A DNA stretch of 64,000 bases from Alphaproteobacteria bacterium (GTDB taxonomy: Bacteria; Pseudomonadota; Alphaproteobacteria; Rhodospirillales; Casp-alpha2). Position numbers and translations under genes: made by a program. The DNA lies in the NCBI GenBank assembly GCA_024279135.1, contig JAJRRU010000010.1, positions 62,001 through 126,000 on the forward strand, written 5' to 3'. The notes below the pieces were generated by a model. The model did no database searches. It had not been told where the DNA came from and saw only the letters and a program-made list of their open reading frames with translations. This document shows, one piece after another, positions 7,953 to 16,073 of this stretch (position 1 is the first letter of the stretch; each line of letters begins with the position of its first letter).

Positions 7953-9125
7953 ATGACAGATTTGGATTATATTATTATCGGTGGCGGGGCGGCGGGGCTC
8001 ATGTGCGCAGGTCAGGCCAGCAAGCGCGGGCGGCGCGGAATAGTTATCGAACATGCGGCCAAGGTCGGTCAGAAAATTCGCATTTCCGGCGGTGGCCGGG
8101 CAAACTTTACCAATTTGCATACCACGGCGGCCGATTTTCTGTCAGACAATCCCCGGTTTTGTATATCGGCCCTGAAGCGCTATACCCAGTTTGATTTCAT
8201 CGCGCTGGTGGAAAAACACGATATTACCTATCACCAGCGTGATCACGGACAATTATTCTGTGATGGTTCTGCCCAGCAAATTATCGACATGTTGCTCAGC
8301 GAGGCATCCGGTGTGCCAATGCATATCGCCACATCCGTACAGCAGGTTTCCAGATCGGCGGAACGTTTCCATGTGCAAACCGATCAGGGCGACTTCTCCG
8401 CGGCCTCTCTGGTAATTGCCACCGGGGGACCGTCCATTCCAAAAATGGGCTCCAGCGATTTCGGTTGCGTGTTGGCCCGCCAGTTTGGGCTGAAAGTGAT
8501 TGAACCACGCCCCGGATTGGTGCCGTTGACGTTTGATACGGCGACCCTGGCCCGACTCCAGAAACTGGCTGGTATATCACTGAATGCGACCATCAGGCTG
8601 GGCAAAGTCCGGTTCAGCGAAGCCCTTTTATTTACTCATCGGGGATTGAGCGGGCCGGTGATCTTGCAAATTTCGTCCTATTGGCAGCCGGGGCAGGCTG
8701 TGGTCATTGATCTGCTGCCCGGAACGGATATCTTCCAGTTTCTTAAAGACGCACGCACCGATCAGCCAAAAAAAGACCTGCGCAGGGTTCTGGCCCAATG
8801 TCTGCCAAAACGTCTGGCTCATGCCATTTTGGATTTTCTGGGTTGTGACGGGCGCCTGGGTGAGGCTTCGGATAAATCCCTGCGCCGAGTGGCAGATCAT
8901 ATCAATGCCTGGTCCGTTACCCCCAACGGTTCCGAAGGATATCGTACCGCAGAGGTGACCGTCGGTGGTGTGGATACCCGGGAATTATCCTCGAAATCCA
9001 TGCAGGCCAACACCGTGCCCGGTCTGTATTTCATTGGTGAGACGGTTGATGTTACCGGCCATCTTGGCGGATTTAATTTTCAATGGGCCTGGGCATCCGG
9101 TCATGCCTGTGGATTGGTGGTATAA
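7953..9125 (+). CDS. HI0933/BaiN-family FAD-dependent oxidoreductase
   Basis: About 390 residues. The Rossmann FAD-binding motif IIIGGGAAGLMCA lies at the very N-terminus when ATG 7953 is used; an in-frame ATG at 7935 is possible. KIRISGGGRANFTN and the C-terminal GLYFIGETVDVTGHLGGFN followed by QWAWASG are characteristic of this family (YhiN, HI0933, BaiN). The family contains predicted flavoproteins, some acting on steroid-like enones in gut bacteria; the substrate here cannot be read from the sequence. The gene follows the Cds1-like gene by 76 bases on the same strand and may be cotranscribed with it. Confidence 0.85.
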   Translation: MTDLDYIIIGGGAAGLMCAGQASKRGRRGIVIEHAAKVGQKIRISGGGRANFTNLHTTAADFLSDNPRFCISALKRYTQFDFIALVEKHDITYHQRDHGQLFCDGSAQQIIDMLLSEASGVPMHIATSVQQVSRSAERFHVQTDQGDFSAASLVIATGGPSIPKMGSSDFGCVLARQFGLKVIEPRPGLVPLTFDTATLARLQKLAGISLNATIRLGKVRFSEALLFTHRGLSGPVILQISSYWQPGQAVVIDLLPGTDIFQFLKDARTDQPKKDLRRVLAQCLPKRLAHAILDFLGCDGRLGEASDKSLRRVADHINAWSVTPNGSEGYRTAEVTVGGVDTRELSSKSMQANTVPGLYFIGETVDVTGHLGGFNFQWAWASGHACGLVV

Positions 9126-9159
9126 AATTTTGCAATGGGGTATTCTAGGGCTTACAAAA

Positions 9160-9181
9160 GCTGATAAGAGGCTGATAAGAG
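9160..9181 (+). repeat. 11-base tandem duplication in a ribosome-binding region
   Basis: GCTGATAAGAG is repeated head to tail at 9160-9170 and 9171-9181, just ahead of the secreted caspase gene at 9195. The second copy merges into GAGGAAAGG, the probable Shine-Dalgarno sequence, so the leader appears to have been duplicated recently. Confidence 0.85.
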
Positions 9182-9194
9182 GAAAGGCTCGCCC

Positions 9195-10460
9195 ATGACC
9201 CCCAATATCAGGGTTATTATTCTGACATTGTTTTTTGTCGCGGGGCCGCTCGTACTGGTTTCAAATCAGGTTTGGGCAGCCCAGCGAATTGCGTTGGTTT
9301 TTGGTAATGGCACATATCCCAATGTCGGCAACCTGTCCAATCCGCCAAATGACGCCAGACTGATCGCCGATACTTTACGACAACTGGATTTTACGGTGAT
9401 CGAGCATATCGATGCGGACCAGAAGGCTATGAAGAAAGCTATAAGATCTTTCGGTCAGAAACTGTCGGCTGCGGGAAAAGATGCGGTCGGGCTGTTTTAT
9501 TATGCCGGGCACGGAGTCCAGATCGACGGTGAAAATTATCTCATTCCCGTCAATGTGTCGATTGATTCAGAGGCCGATGTGGATATTGAATCCGTCTCGC
9601 TTACTGCCATTCATAAACAAATGAAATATGCCGGTAATCGGCTTAATATTATCATTATGGATGCGTGTCGCAATAATCCGTTCAAGCGGAGCTTTCGCGC
9701 AGTCAGAAAAGGCCTGGCGGAAATGAACGCGTCCAAGGGCACCCTCATAGCTTATGCCACCGCACCGGGTGATGTGGCCGCTGATGGTGTGGGGCGTAAC
9801 AGCCCCTATACCGAAGCCCTGTCACGGGCCATGCTGACGGCGGGGCTGACCGTTGAGCGTGTGTTCAAAAAAGTCCGCAATGATGTGGTGGCCATCACAA
9901 ACGACAAGCAGGTGCCGTGGGAGGCATCCTCGCTGACCGGGGAAGACTTTTATTTCAAAGGTGCCCCTGATACGCCCGCCCCGGTTATCATCGGCCCAAA
10001 AGCCGACGTGGTTTTCTGGAACTCCATCAAGAACAGCCGGAACCAGTCCGACTTCACCGCTTTCCTGGAAACTTATCCAGACAGTCCCTTTACCGCATTG
10101 GCTCGCACGCGCAAGGCGGCATTATTTCCACCCTGGCCCATGGCCGCACAGGCGACCTATCGCGGTAACCTGACGAACCCTGTTCGTGATACACCCGATA
10201 AAGTCACGACCAGTCTGACGGTTACCGGTAATATCCTGTCGGGCACCTATGCCATTTTTGAGGCGAGCGGGAAAACTACCGGAAAACTGAGCGGGTTTCG
10301 CGAAACCGGGCCGCGCGAGGGCGTGTTCACCTGGCACGATGCCTATGGGCAAGGCACGCTCAATATACGTTTCAGCGATGATTACCGCAGTTTCGAAGGG
10401 CGCTGGAACCCCCAGGGGAACTCTGAGACGGGCGGCACCTGGAACGGCCAGCGGGAATAA
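9195..10460 (+). CDS. Secreted caspase-like (C14) protease
   Basis: 421 residues. A signal peptide is clear (hydrophobic residues 6-23, likely cleavage after QVWA at 28). The caspase p20-like domain spans about 29-250: RIALVFGNGTYP opens it, the catalytic histidine is H106 in YYAGHG, and the catalytic cysteine is C158 in MDACRNNPF. The acidic residues beside the cysteine suggest metacaspase-like specificity for basic sites, an inference from the family. A linker follows with FWNSIKNSRNQSDFTAFLETYP, a motif I associate with many bacterial caspase proteins. The C-terminal part (about 310-421) is beta-rich and ends in GGTWNGQRE. The gene is tail to tail with a second caspase gene, 15 bases apart. 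Confidence 0.88.
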   Translation: MTPNIRVIILTLFFVAGPLVLVSNQVWAAQRIALVFGNGTYPNVGNLSNPPNDARLIADTLRQLDFTVIEHIDADQKAMKKAIRSFGQKLSAAGKDAVGLFYYAGHGVQIDGENYLIPVNVSIDSEADVDIESVSLTAIHKQMKYAGNRLNIIIMDACRNNPFKRSFRAVRKGLAEMNASKGTLIAYATAPGDVAADGVGRNSPYTEALSRAMLTAGLTVERVFKKVRNDVVAITNDKQVPWEASSLTGEDFYFKGAPDTPAPVIIGPKADVVFWNSIKNSRNQSDFTAFLETYPDSPFTALARTRKAALFPPWPMAAQATYRGNLTNPVRDTPDKVTTSLTVTGNILSGTYAIFEASGKTTGKLSGFRETGPREGVFTWHDAYGQGTLNIRFSDDYRSFEGRWNPQGNSETGGTWNGQRE

Positions 10461-10475
10461 CCCGAGAATAAAGTT

Positions 10476-12116
10476 TTAGTTGCCGCTACCGATAACAAAC
10501 CGGGCGTTCTGGTCACGGCCGTAATACCGTCTGGCATAATAAGTCATGGTACTGTCCAGATATCGGCTCAATTCATCCAGTCCAACCAAACCGTCCCCAT
10601 TGCCCGATGGCGGGGCGTCCGCCTTGCCGGACATGCCGAGCAGATAGTATTTGGTGAACAGACCGTTGGATTTGTCCTGTTCCCAGGAAGCCATCTGTCG
10701 GCCACCACCGGCGGCGATGACCCTGACCTTTCCCGGTATGCTCAGTGTTTTGGCCTTTAAATAGACCGGTGAGGCGTTGGATATCACGGAGCCACCTACT
10801 GCGGTTCCGGAAAAACAGGCTTCCAGCACGACGGTGATGGATTTTGCCGGAACTTTATCTAGGTTGTCATAGAGAACTTTCAGGGGATAGCCGTTCAGCT
10901 CAATGGTGGACGGGTTGGCATTGACCGGGACCAGATATGGGCTGCCATCTTCACCGGCTGGCGCACCGTGGCCGGAATAATAAATAGTCACGTTGGACAG
11001 GCCCGGTTTCACCCAGTTGAAAAGCCGGCCCTTGTGTTGGGCTTGCGTGCCAAATACCGATATCAGGTCGGCTTGCGAGGCATCGCGAAGATCAATGATA
11101 TTGCCTTCTCGCACGCCCAGCGCCTGGATCACGTAACGCTTGAAACCTTCGGCATCGGCGTAGGCCGGGATCACGTTGGGGATGTCATTATTAAATTGTC
11201 CATAATTGGCATTGCCAATAATTACCGCGATGTCATCGGGGCGAGGCTGTATCACCGTAAACGTTACATCCAGCGGCGTGCGTGAGAACGACCCGCCAGA
11301 GGGTGGCACCGGTTGAGGTGTCGATAACACCGGTTGTGGGGTGGGCGGTACGGGGGCTGGGGTGGCTGTGGCCTGACGTATAACCGGGGTCACTCCCTTG
11401 GGACGCAGCCAGGCTTCCTGAATATCGTCCATGCCGATAGACAACCGTGTAATGGCGTAACCCTTGGTATACCCGTTGCCACCTTCGGAGACCCGGATAG
11501 CAAACTCGCCACCCATGATACCGCGATCAAAATCGATGAAATCGATGCCGTATTGCCCTTCGGCTACAATATTTTGCGGGCCTCCGCCCCAGCTGCACAT
11601 ATAGGTATTGCTGCGCCAGAATATATTTTTCGCCGAGCGCACGCTCAGGGTTGAATTGGCATCAACGCATACACTGGGTGTATCAAAGACAACGGTCGGA
11701 ATGTTGACCCGGAAACGCACGCTGCGCTTGCCATCATATTTTGCCCCGCTGCGGAGCGCGCCACCGGGCACATAACCCGTGGCAGAAATGATACCTTGCA
11801 GCGTATATGCCAGGCTGTTGGATGTGCAACGCCGGTCATGGGGGGTGCCGGGACAGAAATCCCATACGCCGGGACCGTTGATTGCGAACATTTCAGCGAT
11901 GGCTTTTGCGATGTCATCGAGGGCAAATTTTTCACCCGCCGGGCCACATTCCCCTCCGGCGCATATTTCTACCGTGGATTGTGGATCATAGGTCGGCATC
12001 ATGGGCGGGGGTGGAATAGCGCAACCGGCGAGGAACAAAATGCCGCCGAATACAACGATCGTTGCCAGTCTGTTGACGGTGACCCAGGTTACGTGTGCAA
12101 AAAAGGATATAATCAT
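10476..12116 (-). CDS. Caspase-like lipoprotein with EF-hand-like loop
   Basis: 546 residues. The lipobox LAGC (C32) predicts a lipid-anchored envelope protein. Residues about 33-240 form an unrecognised N-terminal domain with several cysteines, followed by a Pro/Thr-rich linker (about 248-275). The caspase domain begins near 290 (DDIAVIIGNANYG) with catalytic H383 in YYSGHG and C434 in LEACFSG. Near the C-terminus, GNGDGLVGLDEL (about 505-516) resembles a calcium-binding EF-hand loop, so calcium dependence is possible but unproven. It is the last gene of a leftward group with the lipoprotein at 12210 (93 bases upstream) and an MmgE/PrpD gene. The domain order differs from the neighbouring secreted caspase, which argues against simple duplication. 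Confidence 0.85.
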   Translation of the reverse strand: MIISFFAHVTWVTVNRLATIVVFGGILFLAGCAIPPPPMMPTYDPQSTVEICAGGECGPAGEKFALDDIAKAIAEMFAINGPGVWDFCPGTPHDRRCTSNSLAYTLQGIISATGYVPGGALRSGAKYDGKRSVRFRVNIPTVVFDTPSVCVDANSTLSVRSAKNIFWRSNTYMCSWGGGPQNIVAEGQYGIDFIDFDRGIMGGEFAIRVSEGGNGYTKGYAITRLSIGMDDIQEAWLRPKGVTPVIRQATATPAPVPPTPQPVLSTPQPVPPSGGSFSRTPLDVTFTVIQPRPDDIAVIIGNANYGQFNNDIPNVIPAYADAEGFKRYVIQALGVREGNIIDLRDASQADLISVFGTQAQHKGRLFNWVKPGLSNVTIYYSGHGAPAGEDGSPYLVPVNANPSTIELNGYPLKVLYDNLDKVPAKSITVVLEACFSGTAVGGSVISNASPVYLKAKTLSIPGKVRVIAAGGGRQMASWEQDKSNGLFTKYYLLGMSGKADAPPSGNGDGLVGLDELSRYLDSTMTYYARRYYGRDQNARFVIGSGN

Positions 12117-12209
12117 CGCAATCAGCCTTAATCACGTTGCTTCGCTGGGCGCGAGTGTAGCAAAAATTCAGTTCTAATGGGATTTTATTTTCGCACACCT
12201 TTTCGGGCT

Positions 12210-13808
12210 TTAGTAAAAGGCATTGTCCAGCAGGGCCGGATCGTCAAAATGTCTCCGCCCGGTAAAGGCTGTGGCGTGGGTTCCCCATTGGCGCATGGCA
12301 CCGGGGCTGGCTATGCCCATGGGCCACAGGATGAAGCGTTCGGCACGCTGGGTTCCGCGTACCAGACCTTGTGGGCCGTACAGGCTGCGTGTGCCGCCCG
12401 CCGCCAGCGGCAGGCTGCGCAGATCATCCATCTCGCGTAATTGGTAGGCTGTGGATTTGTTTGTATCCCTGTTCGTGGCCGACAAGTTTCGCAAATAGTG
12501 ATCTCCGCTGCTGATATGGAGCACCATGCGCTGACCGGCCTTTAGCACGGGGGCTTTTGTGGGCACAAGTGTGCCCTCGCCCGGTTCATTTACCTGCCTG
12601 GTTTTCAGGCCCAAAGGAGGGACCGGGAAAAACAGATGGTAACAACCGCACGGATGGATGGTGTCATAGAGCACCGCGCGTCCGTCCGGTGCGATGGTGA
12701 CACGCCAGATCAAGCCGTCCAGTGGGCCGGACAGAATGTCAAAAGGGCCTCTCGAGGGGCGTTCAGAAAACCATATCTGGTAGCTGATCTGCAACATGGT
12801 TTTGCTGCGAAAAATTGTCCACGAAGGCTGTACATAGACAACCGCGGTGTTGGAATTCACAGACACCGTGCCATCGGCGTGGACGGTTGGCATAGCGATG
12901 TCATCATACTGACCGACCCGATCGATAGCGAAGACCGGGGCAAAGGACGCGGCCAGTTGACGCAAGTCACGGTCGCCCGGTCGCGGGACGGTCAGTGGAT
13001 TTTGTGAAGTCCTATCCAGTATGTCGGCGATGTTTTGGGCAGATAGCGGCATCTCCGGCATTGGGGAAGCATAATATTGAATGGTGCCGTGTGTTTCCAG
13101 TTTAGATGGAGCAAGGGAAAATTCTGGAAGATTACGGTGTTTCCAAATTTCATAACCCATGATCACCGGAATTCTGCTCAAAGGGTAAAGGCCGATGACC
13201 CGTTGTATGTCCGTGTAATTGTCCGCCACGTTAACGGTAGCGGCCAGGGCGGCATTAAAGCCGGGACGGCGGCGATCAAATTCTGTGAGCTGTCCCGTGC
13301 AATCATCGAGTAAATCCGTCGGTGATTGCCGTGCTGTCATGCCGAGGCGGCCTTGCAGGGCCAGGCGGTCCGAGGCGGGTAAATTTGTGATCTCGATGGT
13401 GCGCGCCGTGATGGCCGTGCTGGCCAGCCATGATCGCCAGAAATCGAAGGACTGGTCGTCGTTGATATCAATTTTCGACCCCAAGGCGGCCAGGAAACGC
13501 GTGGTTCGAAGATAAATAAACCCTGTTACGGGAACGCTCTGGGCATCGTGAGTCGCCGCTGCGTCGACTGCATCGTCGATAATGTCAAAGGCACTTTGGC
13601 ACCAGCGCAGCTTGCTTTGCTCCGGTTCGCCTGCCAGACGTACCCTTTCCCAGTCTTGGCCAGCGCCGGTGTTAAAGGGTAGGGCACAGCCCGACAGCAC
13701 CAGGATAAAACCCGTCAGGATAATTCTCGACAGTTTGCCGGGAAGGGCTCGGGGCGTAAATATACGGGTTGGGTTGCTCGGTATCATTCGGTTATTATAA
13801 CGCGTCAT
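12210..13808 (-). CDS. Conserved lipoprotein of unknown function
   Basis: 532 residues. After a basic N-terminus, a hydrophobic segment (about 27-39) ends in the lipobox LSGC (cysteine near 41), so the protein should be anchored in the envelope. I do not recognise a characterised family. Visible features include a mixed alpha/beta body, an aromatic-rich segment in the middle, and the cysteine cluster IHPCGCYHLFFPVPP near residue 385. Its start overlaps the stop of the MmgE/PrpD gene as ATGA, implying translational coupling. An internal ATG seven codons in is an alternative start. The caspase-like lipoprotein gene follows on the same strand, so the three may be coexpressed. Confidence 0.7.
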   Translation of the reverse strand: MTRYNNRMIPSNPTRIFTPRALPGKLSRIILTGFILVLSGCALPFNTGAGQDWERVRLAGEPEQSKLRWCQSAFDIIDDAVDAAATHDAQSVPVTGFIYLRTTRFLAALGSKIDINDDQSFDFWRSWLASTAITARTIEITNLPASDRLALQGRLGMTARQSPTDLLDDCTGQLTEFDRRRPGFNAALAATVNVADNYTDIQRVIGLYPLSRIPVIMGYEIWKHRNLPEFSLAPSKLETHGTIQYYASPMPEMPLSAQNIADILDRTSQNPLTVPRPGDRDLRQLAASFAPVFAIDRVGQYDDIAMPTVHADGTVSVNSNTAVVYVQPSWTIFRSKTMLQISYQIWFSERPSRGPFDILSGPLDGLIWRVTIAPDGRAVLYDTIHPCGCYHLFFPVPPLGLKTRQVNEPGEGTLVPTKAPVLKAGQRMVLHISSGDHYLRNLSATNRDTNKSTAYQLREMDDLRSLPLAAGGTRSLYGPQGLVRGTQRAERFILWPMGIASPGAMRQWGTHATAFTGRRHFDDPALLDNAFY

Positions 13809-15148
13809 TCGATGGGGCTAAAGACAAGACCTAACAAATCATTGAGGGTACGTGAGGGCTGTTTCAGCCGGGCTATTTCCTGGCGCAAAGCTTCGCTTCT
13901 GGTCTGACCCATGACCGGCACTGTATAGCGGCTGTATTTATCTTCCATACCTTGTGCTCCGATTGGGCAGTCGGGATCGCCTGTGGGCTTGTGGGCATGG
14001 GATGTTATGACCTGACCATCATCCATTGTGATCACCAGACGGGCCCATCGCTCGCACGGGAATTTTTGCGTAAAATCATCATCGGCAATGCTTGTAACCA
14101 GCCTGGCGAGGCGACAGATCAAGGGGTCGTCCAGGGCTTGCGGCATGACATCTTCCGGCTCAACCTGGCCTTTTACCAGCGCGCAGGCAATCGGCCAGGA
14201 CAAGCCGTATTGTGCGCCTTCGGTTGTGGTGGGCACACCATGGGAAAGATGGGCGCCGGTTTCGAATATCTGGTTTTCAATGGCGACGATGCGCGAGACA
14301 TCAAACCCGGTGTGCTGGCGAACCTGAAACGCGGCCTCGATGGGGCCTTGAGCCCAGCGACAGACCGGGTAAGGCTTGAAATACTGTTCATGAATCCGCC
14401 ATCGTTGCCCAAGGTCGCCCCACAGGCCATCGGTTACATTTTCGACCAGTAATGGCGGCCCGCCGATATAATCAGCCTCGGCCAACATGGCGCACTCCAC
14501 TCCCACAAGCGCGCCCCACCCCGAGGAGTCCCGCCGATAGGTTGGGCGTTCGACTTCCGGGATCATCTGCGCAATGGGCCCGAAGTATTCCGCACTGCCA
14601 AGGGCGTGTACGGTTTGCTCGACGCTCAGTCCCATAAGCCGGGACGCTAGCCCGGCACAGGTAATGCCATTCCACGACCCCGATGAATGATAGGTCGGCT
14701 GGGTTGCATGTTGTGCCATACCGAACCGGGTGCCCAGTTCATAGCCGATGGTGAGCAGGGCGAGAAATTCCTGACCATCCGGGCGGCTTTCTGGCGGCAG
14801 GCTTTCAATAACCGCCATTAATGCCGGCAGCACCGAACAGCCCACATGTCCCTGGACCAGTGGGTGACCATCGTGGCCGTCCAGTGAGTCTATGGTGCTG
14901 GCATTGGCAAATGCTGCACCCGTAGCCGAAGTCTGCCCGCCTTTGAAAAATAAACGGCACGCCAGATCATGGGCCGCTACGGGATGACGACGCTGGGCAA
15001 AACGGTTAAACACGGCATTGTTGGGCAACTGTGTCGCCGATGCCGCTACGGCAATCAAATCTACCAGACAGACCTCTGCCTGATTGATGACGTCTTGCGG
15101 TAAATCATCGAAAACGGTTTCGGTTAAAAATGGGATAACATGGATCAT
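13805..15148 (-). CDS. MmgE/PrpD family protein
   Basis: 447 residues, near the family's usual length of about 450. Typical features are the helical N-terminal region with an ASTIDSLDGHDGHPLVQGHVG segment (SLDG-DGH), the glycine-rich YHSSGSWNGITCAGLASRLMGL segment, and a C-terminal alpha/beta half. The family includes 2-methylcitrate dehydratase (PrpD) and cis-aconitate decarboxylase, but many members have unknown substrates. No prpB, prpC or other methylcitrate-cycle gene is nearby, so a propionate role is not supported. The gene heads a leftward cluster with two lipoprotein genes. Its 5' region holds several inverted repeats, described separately. Confidence 0.8.
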   Translation of the reverse strand: MIHVIPFLTETVFDDLPQDVINQAEVCLVDLIAVAASATQLPNNAVFNRFAQRRHPVAAHDLACRLFFKGGQTSATGAAFANASTIDSLDGHDGHPLVQGHVGCSVLPALMAVIESLPPESRPDGQEFLALLTIGYELGTRFGMAQHATQPTYHSSGSWNGITCAGLASRLMGLSVEQTVHALGSAEYFGPIAQMIPEVERPTYRRDSSGWGALVGVECAMLAEADYIGGPPLLVENVTDGLWGDLGQRWRIHEQYFKPYPVCRWAQGPIEAAFQVRQHTGFDVSRIVAIENQIFETGAHLSHGVPTTTEGAQYGLSWPIACALVKGQVEPEDVMPQALDDPLICRLARLVTSIADDDFTQKFPCERWARLVITMDDGQVITSHAHKPTGDPDCPIGAQGMEDKYSRYTVPVMGQTRSEALRQEIARLKQPSRTLNDLLGLVFSPIE

Positions 15149-15165
15149 GGTTTTGACGCTTGTCA

Positions 15166-15188
15166 GGTTTCCTCACTGGCAGGAAACC
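15166..15188 (-). promoter_or_regulatory. Perfect 8-bp inverted repeat upstream of the MmgE/PrpD start
   Basis: GGTTTCCT and AGGAAACC flank a 7-base loop. In the minus-strand RNA the 3' arm contains AGGA, the nearest Shine-Dalgarno-like sequence to the ATG at 15148, about 17 bases further on. The hairpin could therefore limit translation initiation or be a protein-binding site. Confidence 0.4.
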
Positions 15189-15226
15189 ATCAATGCCAGA
15201 ATATGGCTATCATTTATTTTTTTACC

Positions 15227-15244
15227 GTATACATGACCATATAC
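15227..15244. promoter_or_regulatory. Palindromic operator-like site
   Basis: GTATA and TATAC arms are separated by CATGACCA in an AT-rich intergenic region, about 80 bases ahead of the MmgE/PrpD gene. The shape is that of a dimeric regulator site, but no regulator gene is adjacent. Confidence 0.25.
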
Positions 15245-15254
15245 ATAAATAGGC

Positions 15255-15292
15255 AAAAAAATGCCGAGCTGTTGGGAGAGGTACAGCTCGGC
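15255..15292 (-). terminator. Strong intrinsic terminator (leftward)
   Basis: On the minus strand a perfect 9-bp stem (GCCGAGCTG / CAGCTCGGC, 15263-15271 and 15284-15292) with a C/U-rich 12-base loop is followed by seven T residues. It lies ahead of, not behind, the MmgE/PrpD gene. It must end a short upstream transcript or act as an attenuator. Confidence 0.75.
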
Positions 15293-15360
15293 TTAGGATG
15301 TATCTGTGCCAGAATGCCTATAGGGAAAAGGCGGAAATTTATTAACACAGATACGAGTTC
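15255..15360 (-). ncRNA. Candidate small RNA or attenuated leader
   Basis: In the minus-strand direction a 9-bp stem (GTATCTGTG / CACAGATAC, arms at 15346-15354 and 15300-15308) encloses a loop containing UUCCGCCUUUUCCC. It is followed at once by the terminator hairpin, whose loop is UACCUCUCCCAA. Two stacked hairpins with pyrimidine-rich loops that could pair with Shine-Dalgarno sequences, closed by a terminator, resemble alphaproteobacterial regulatory small RNAs with anti-SD loops. The 5' end is unknown; TTGTGT and TATAAA spaced by 18 bases occur further upstream. It could instead be the 5' leader of the MmgE/PrpD cluster. Confidence 0.45.
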
Positions 15361-15478
15361 AAAGCAGGTGATACCGTCACGAATGACAGATTGTCGAAAT
15401 TAACTACTTATTCAATTTACTCAGTATCAATTTATAAAAGGGTGTTTCGATGTAACACAACCAATGATATAATAATTT

Positions 15479-15946
15479 ATGAAAATTACCACAAAAATTT
15501 GCATTTTAGACAGTATTTTTTTCGGACTAGTAATTATATCTGTCCTTCCGGTCATACAATCGGCTCAGGCGAAGGAATTATTCACCGGGGTAATATCCGC
15601 CGATGTTATCGAAATTTACGATGGTGATACCATAAAGGTAAAGGCTCAAATCTGGTTAGGCCAGAGCGTCATCACCCGTATTCGGTTGCGGGGGATCGAT
15701 ACGCCTGAAATCAGGAGTTCGTGCGCAGGCGAAACTGCGATGGCCGTTCGGGCGCGTGAATATCTGAAATTCCTTATTGGCAGCAAAACAGTTATCTTGA
15801 AGAATTTGCAATATGGAAAATACGCTGGGCGGGTGATTGCCGATGTTTATATCGACACACGAATGTCTTTAAGCGAGGCGTTGATCGAGCGTGGTCTTGC
15901 CGTGATATATACAGGGGGCAAACGCCCGCAATGGTGCCAGAACTAG
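15479..15946 (+). CDS. Secreted thermonuclease-family (SNase-like) nuclease
   Basis: 155 residues. A signal peptide (hydrophobic about 12-26, likely cleavage after SAQA at 31) exports it. The staphylococcal nuclease fold is shown by IYDGDTI (D50), TRIRLRGIDTPE (R69, D74 and E77, matching the R35/D40/E43 set) and KYAGRVIAD (R118). All key catalytic positions are present, so it is probably an active Ca-dependent extracytoplasmic nuclease. Upstream DNA is AT-rich; no strong Shine-Dalgarno sequence is seen. The intergenic region is shared with the leftward MmgE/PrpD transcript and the candidate small RNA. Confidence 0.85.
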   Translation: MKITTKICILDSIFFGLVIISVLPVIQSAQAKELFTGVISADVIEIYDGDTIKVKAQIWLGQSVITRIRLRGIDTPEIRSSCAGETAMAVRAREYLKFLIGSKTVILKNLQYGKYAGRVIADVYIDTRMSLSEALIERGLAVIYTGGKRPQWCQN

Positions 15947-16073
15947 GTTCTGATCCTGAAGCCCATGATAAAAACGTACTTTCAGGGGGCGTTTTGGGAT
16001 TGCCCTGTAGCCAGCATTGGGATACTCCATACACAATAAAATTTCATTATTTTTACAGGAGGCTTGCTGATTA

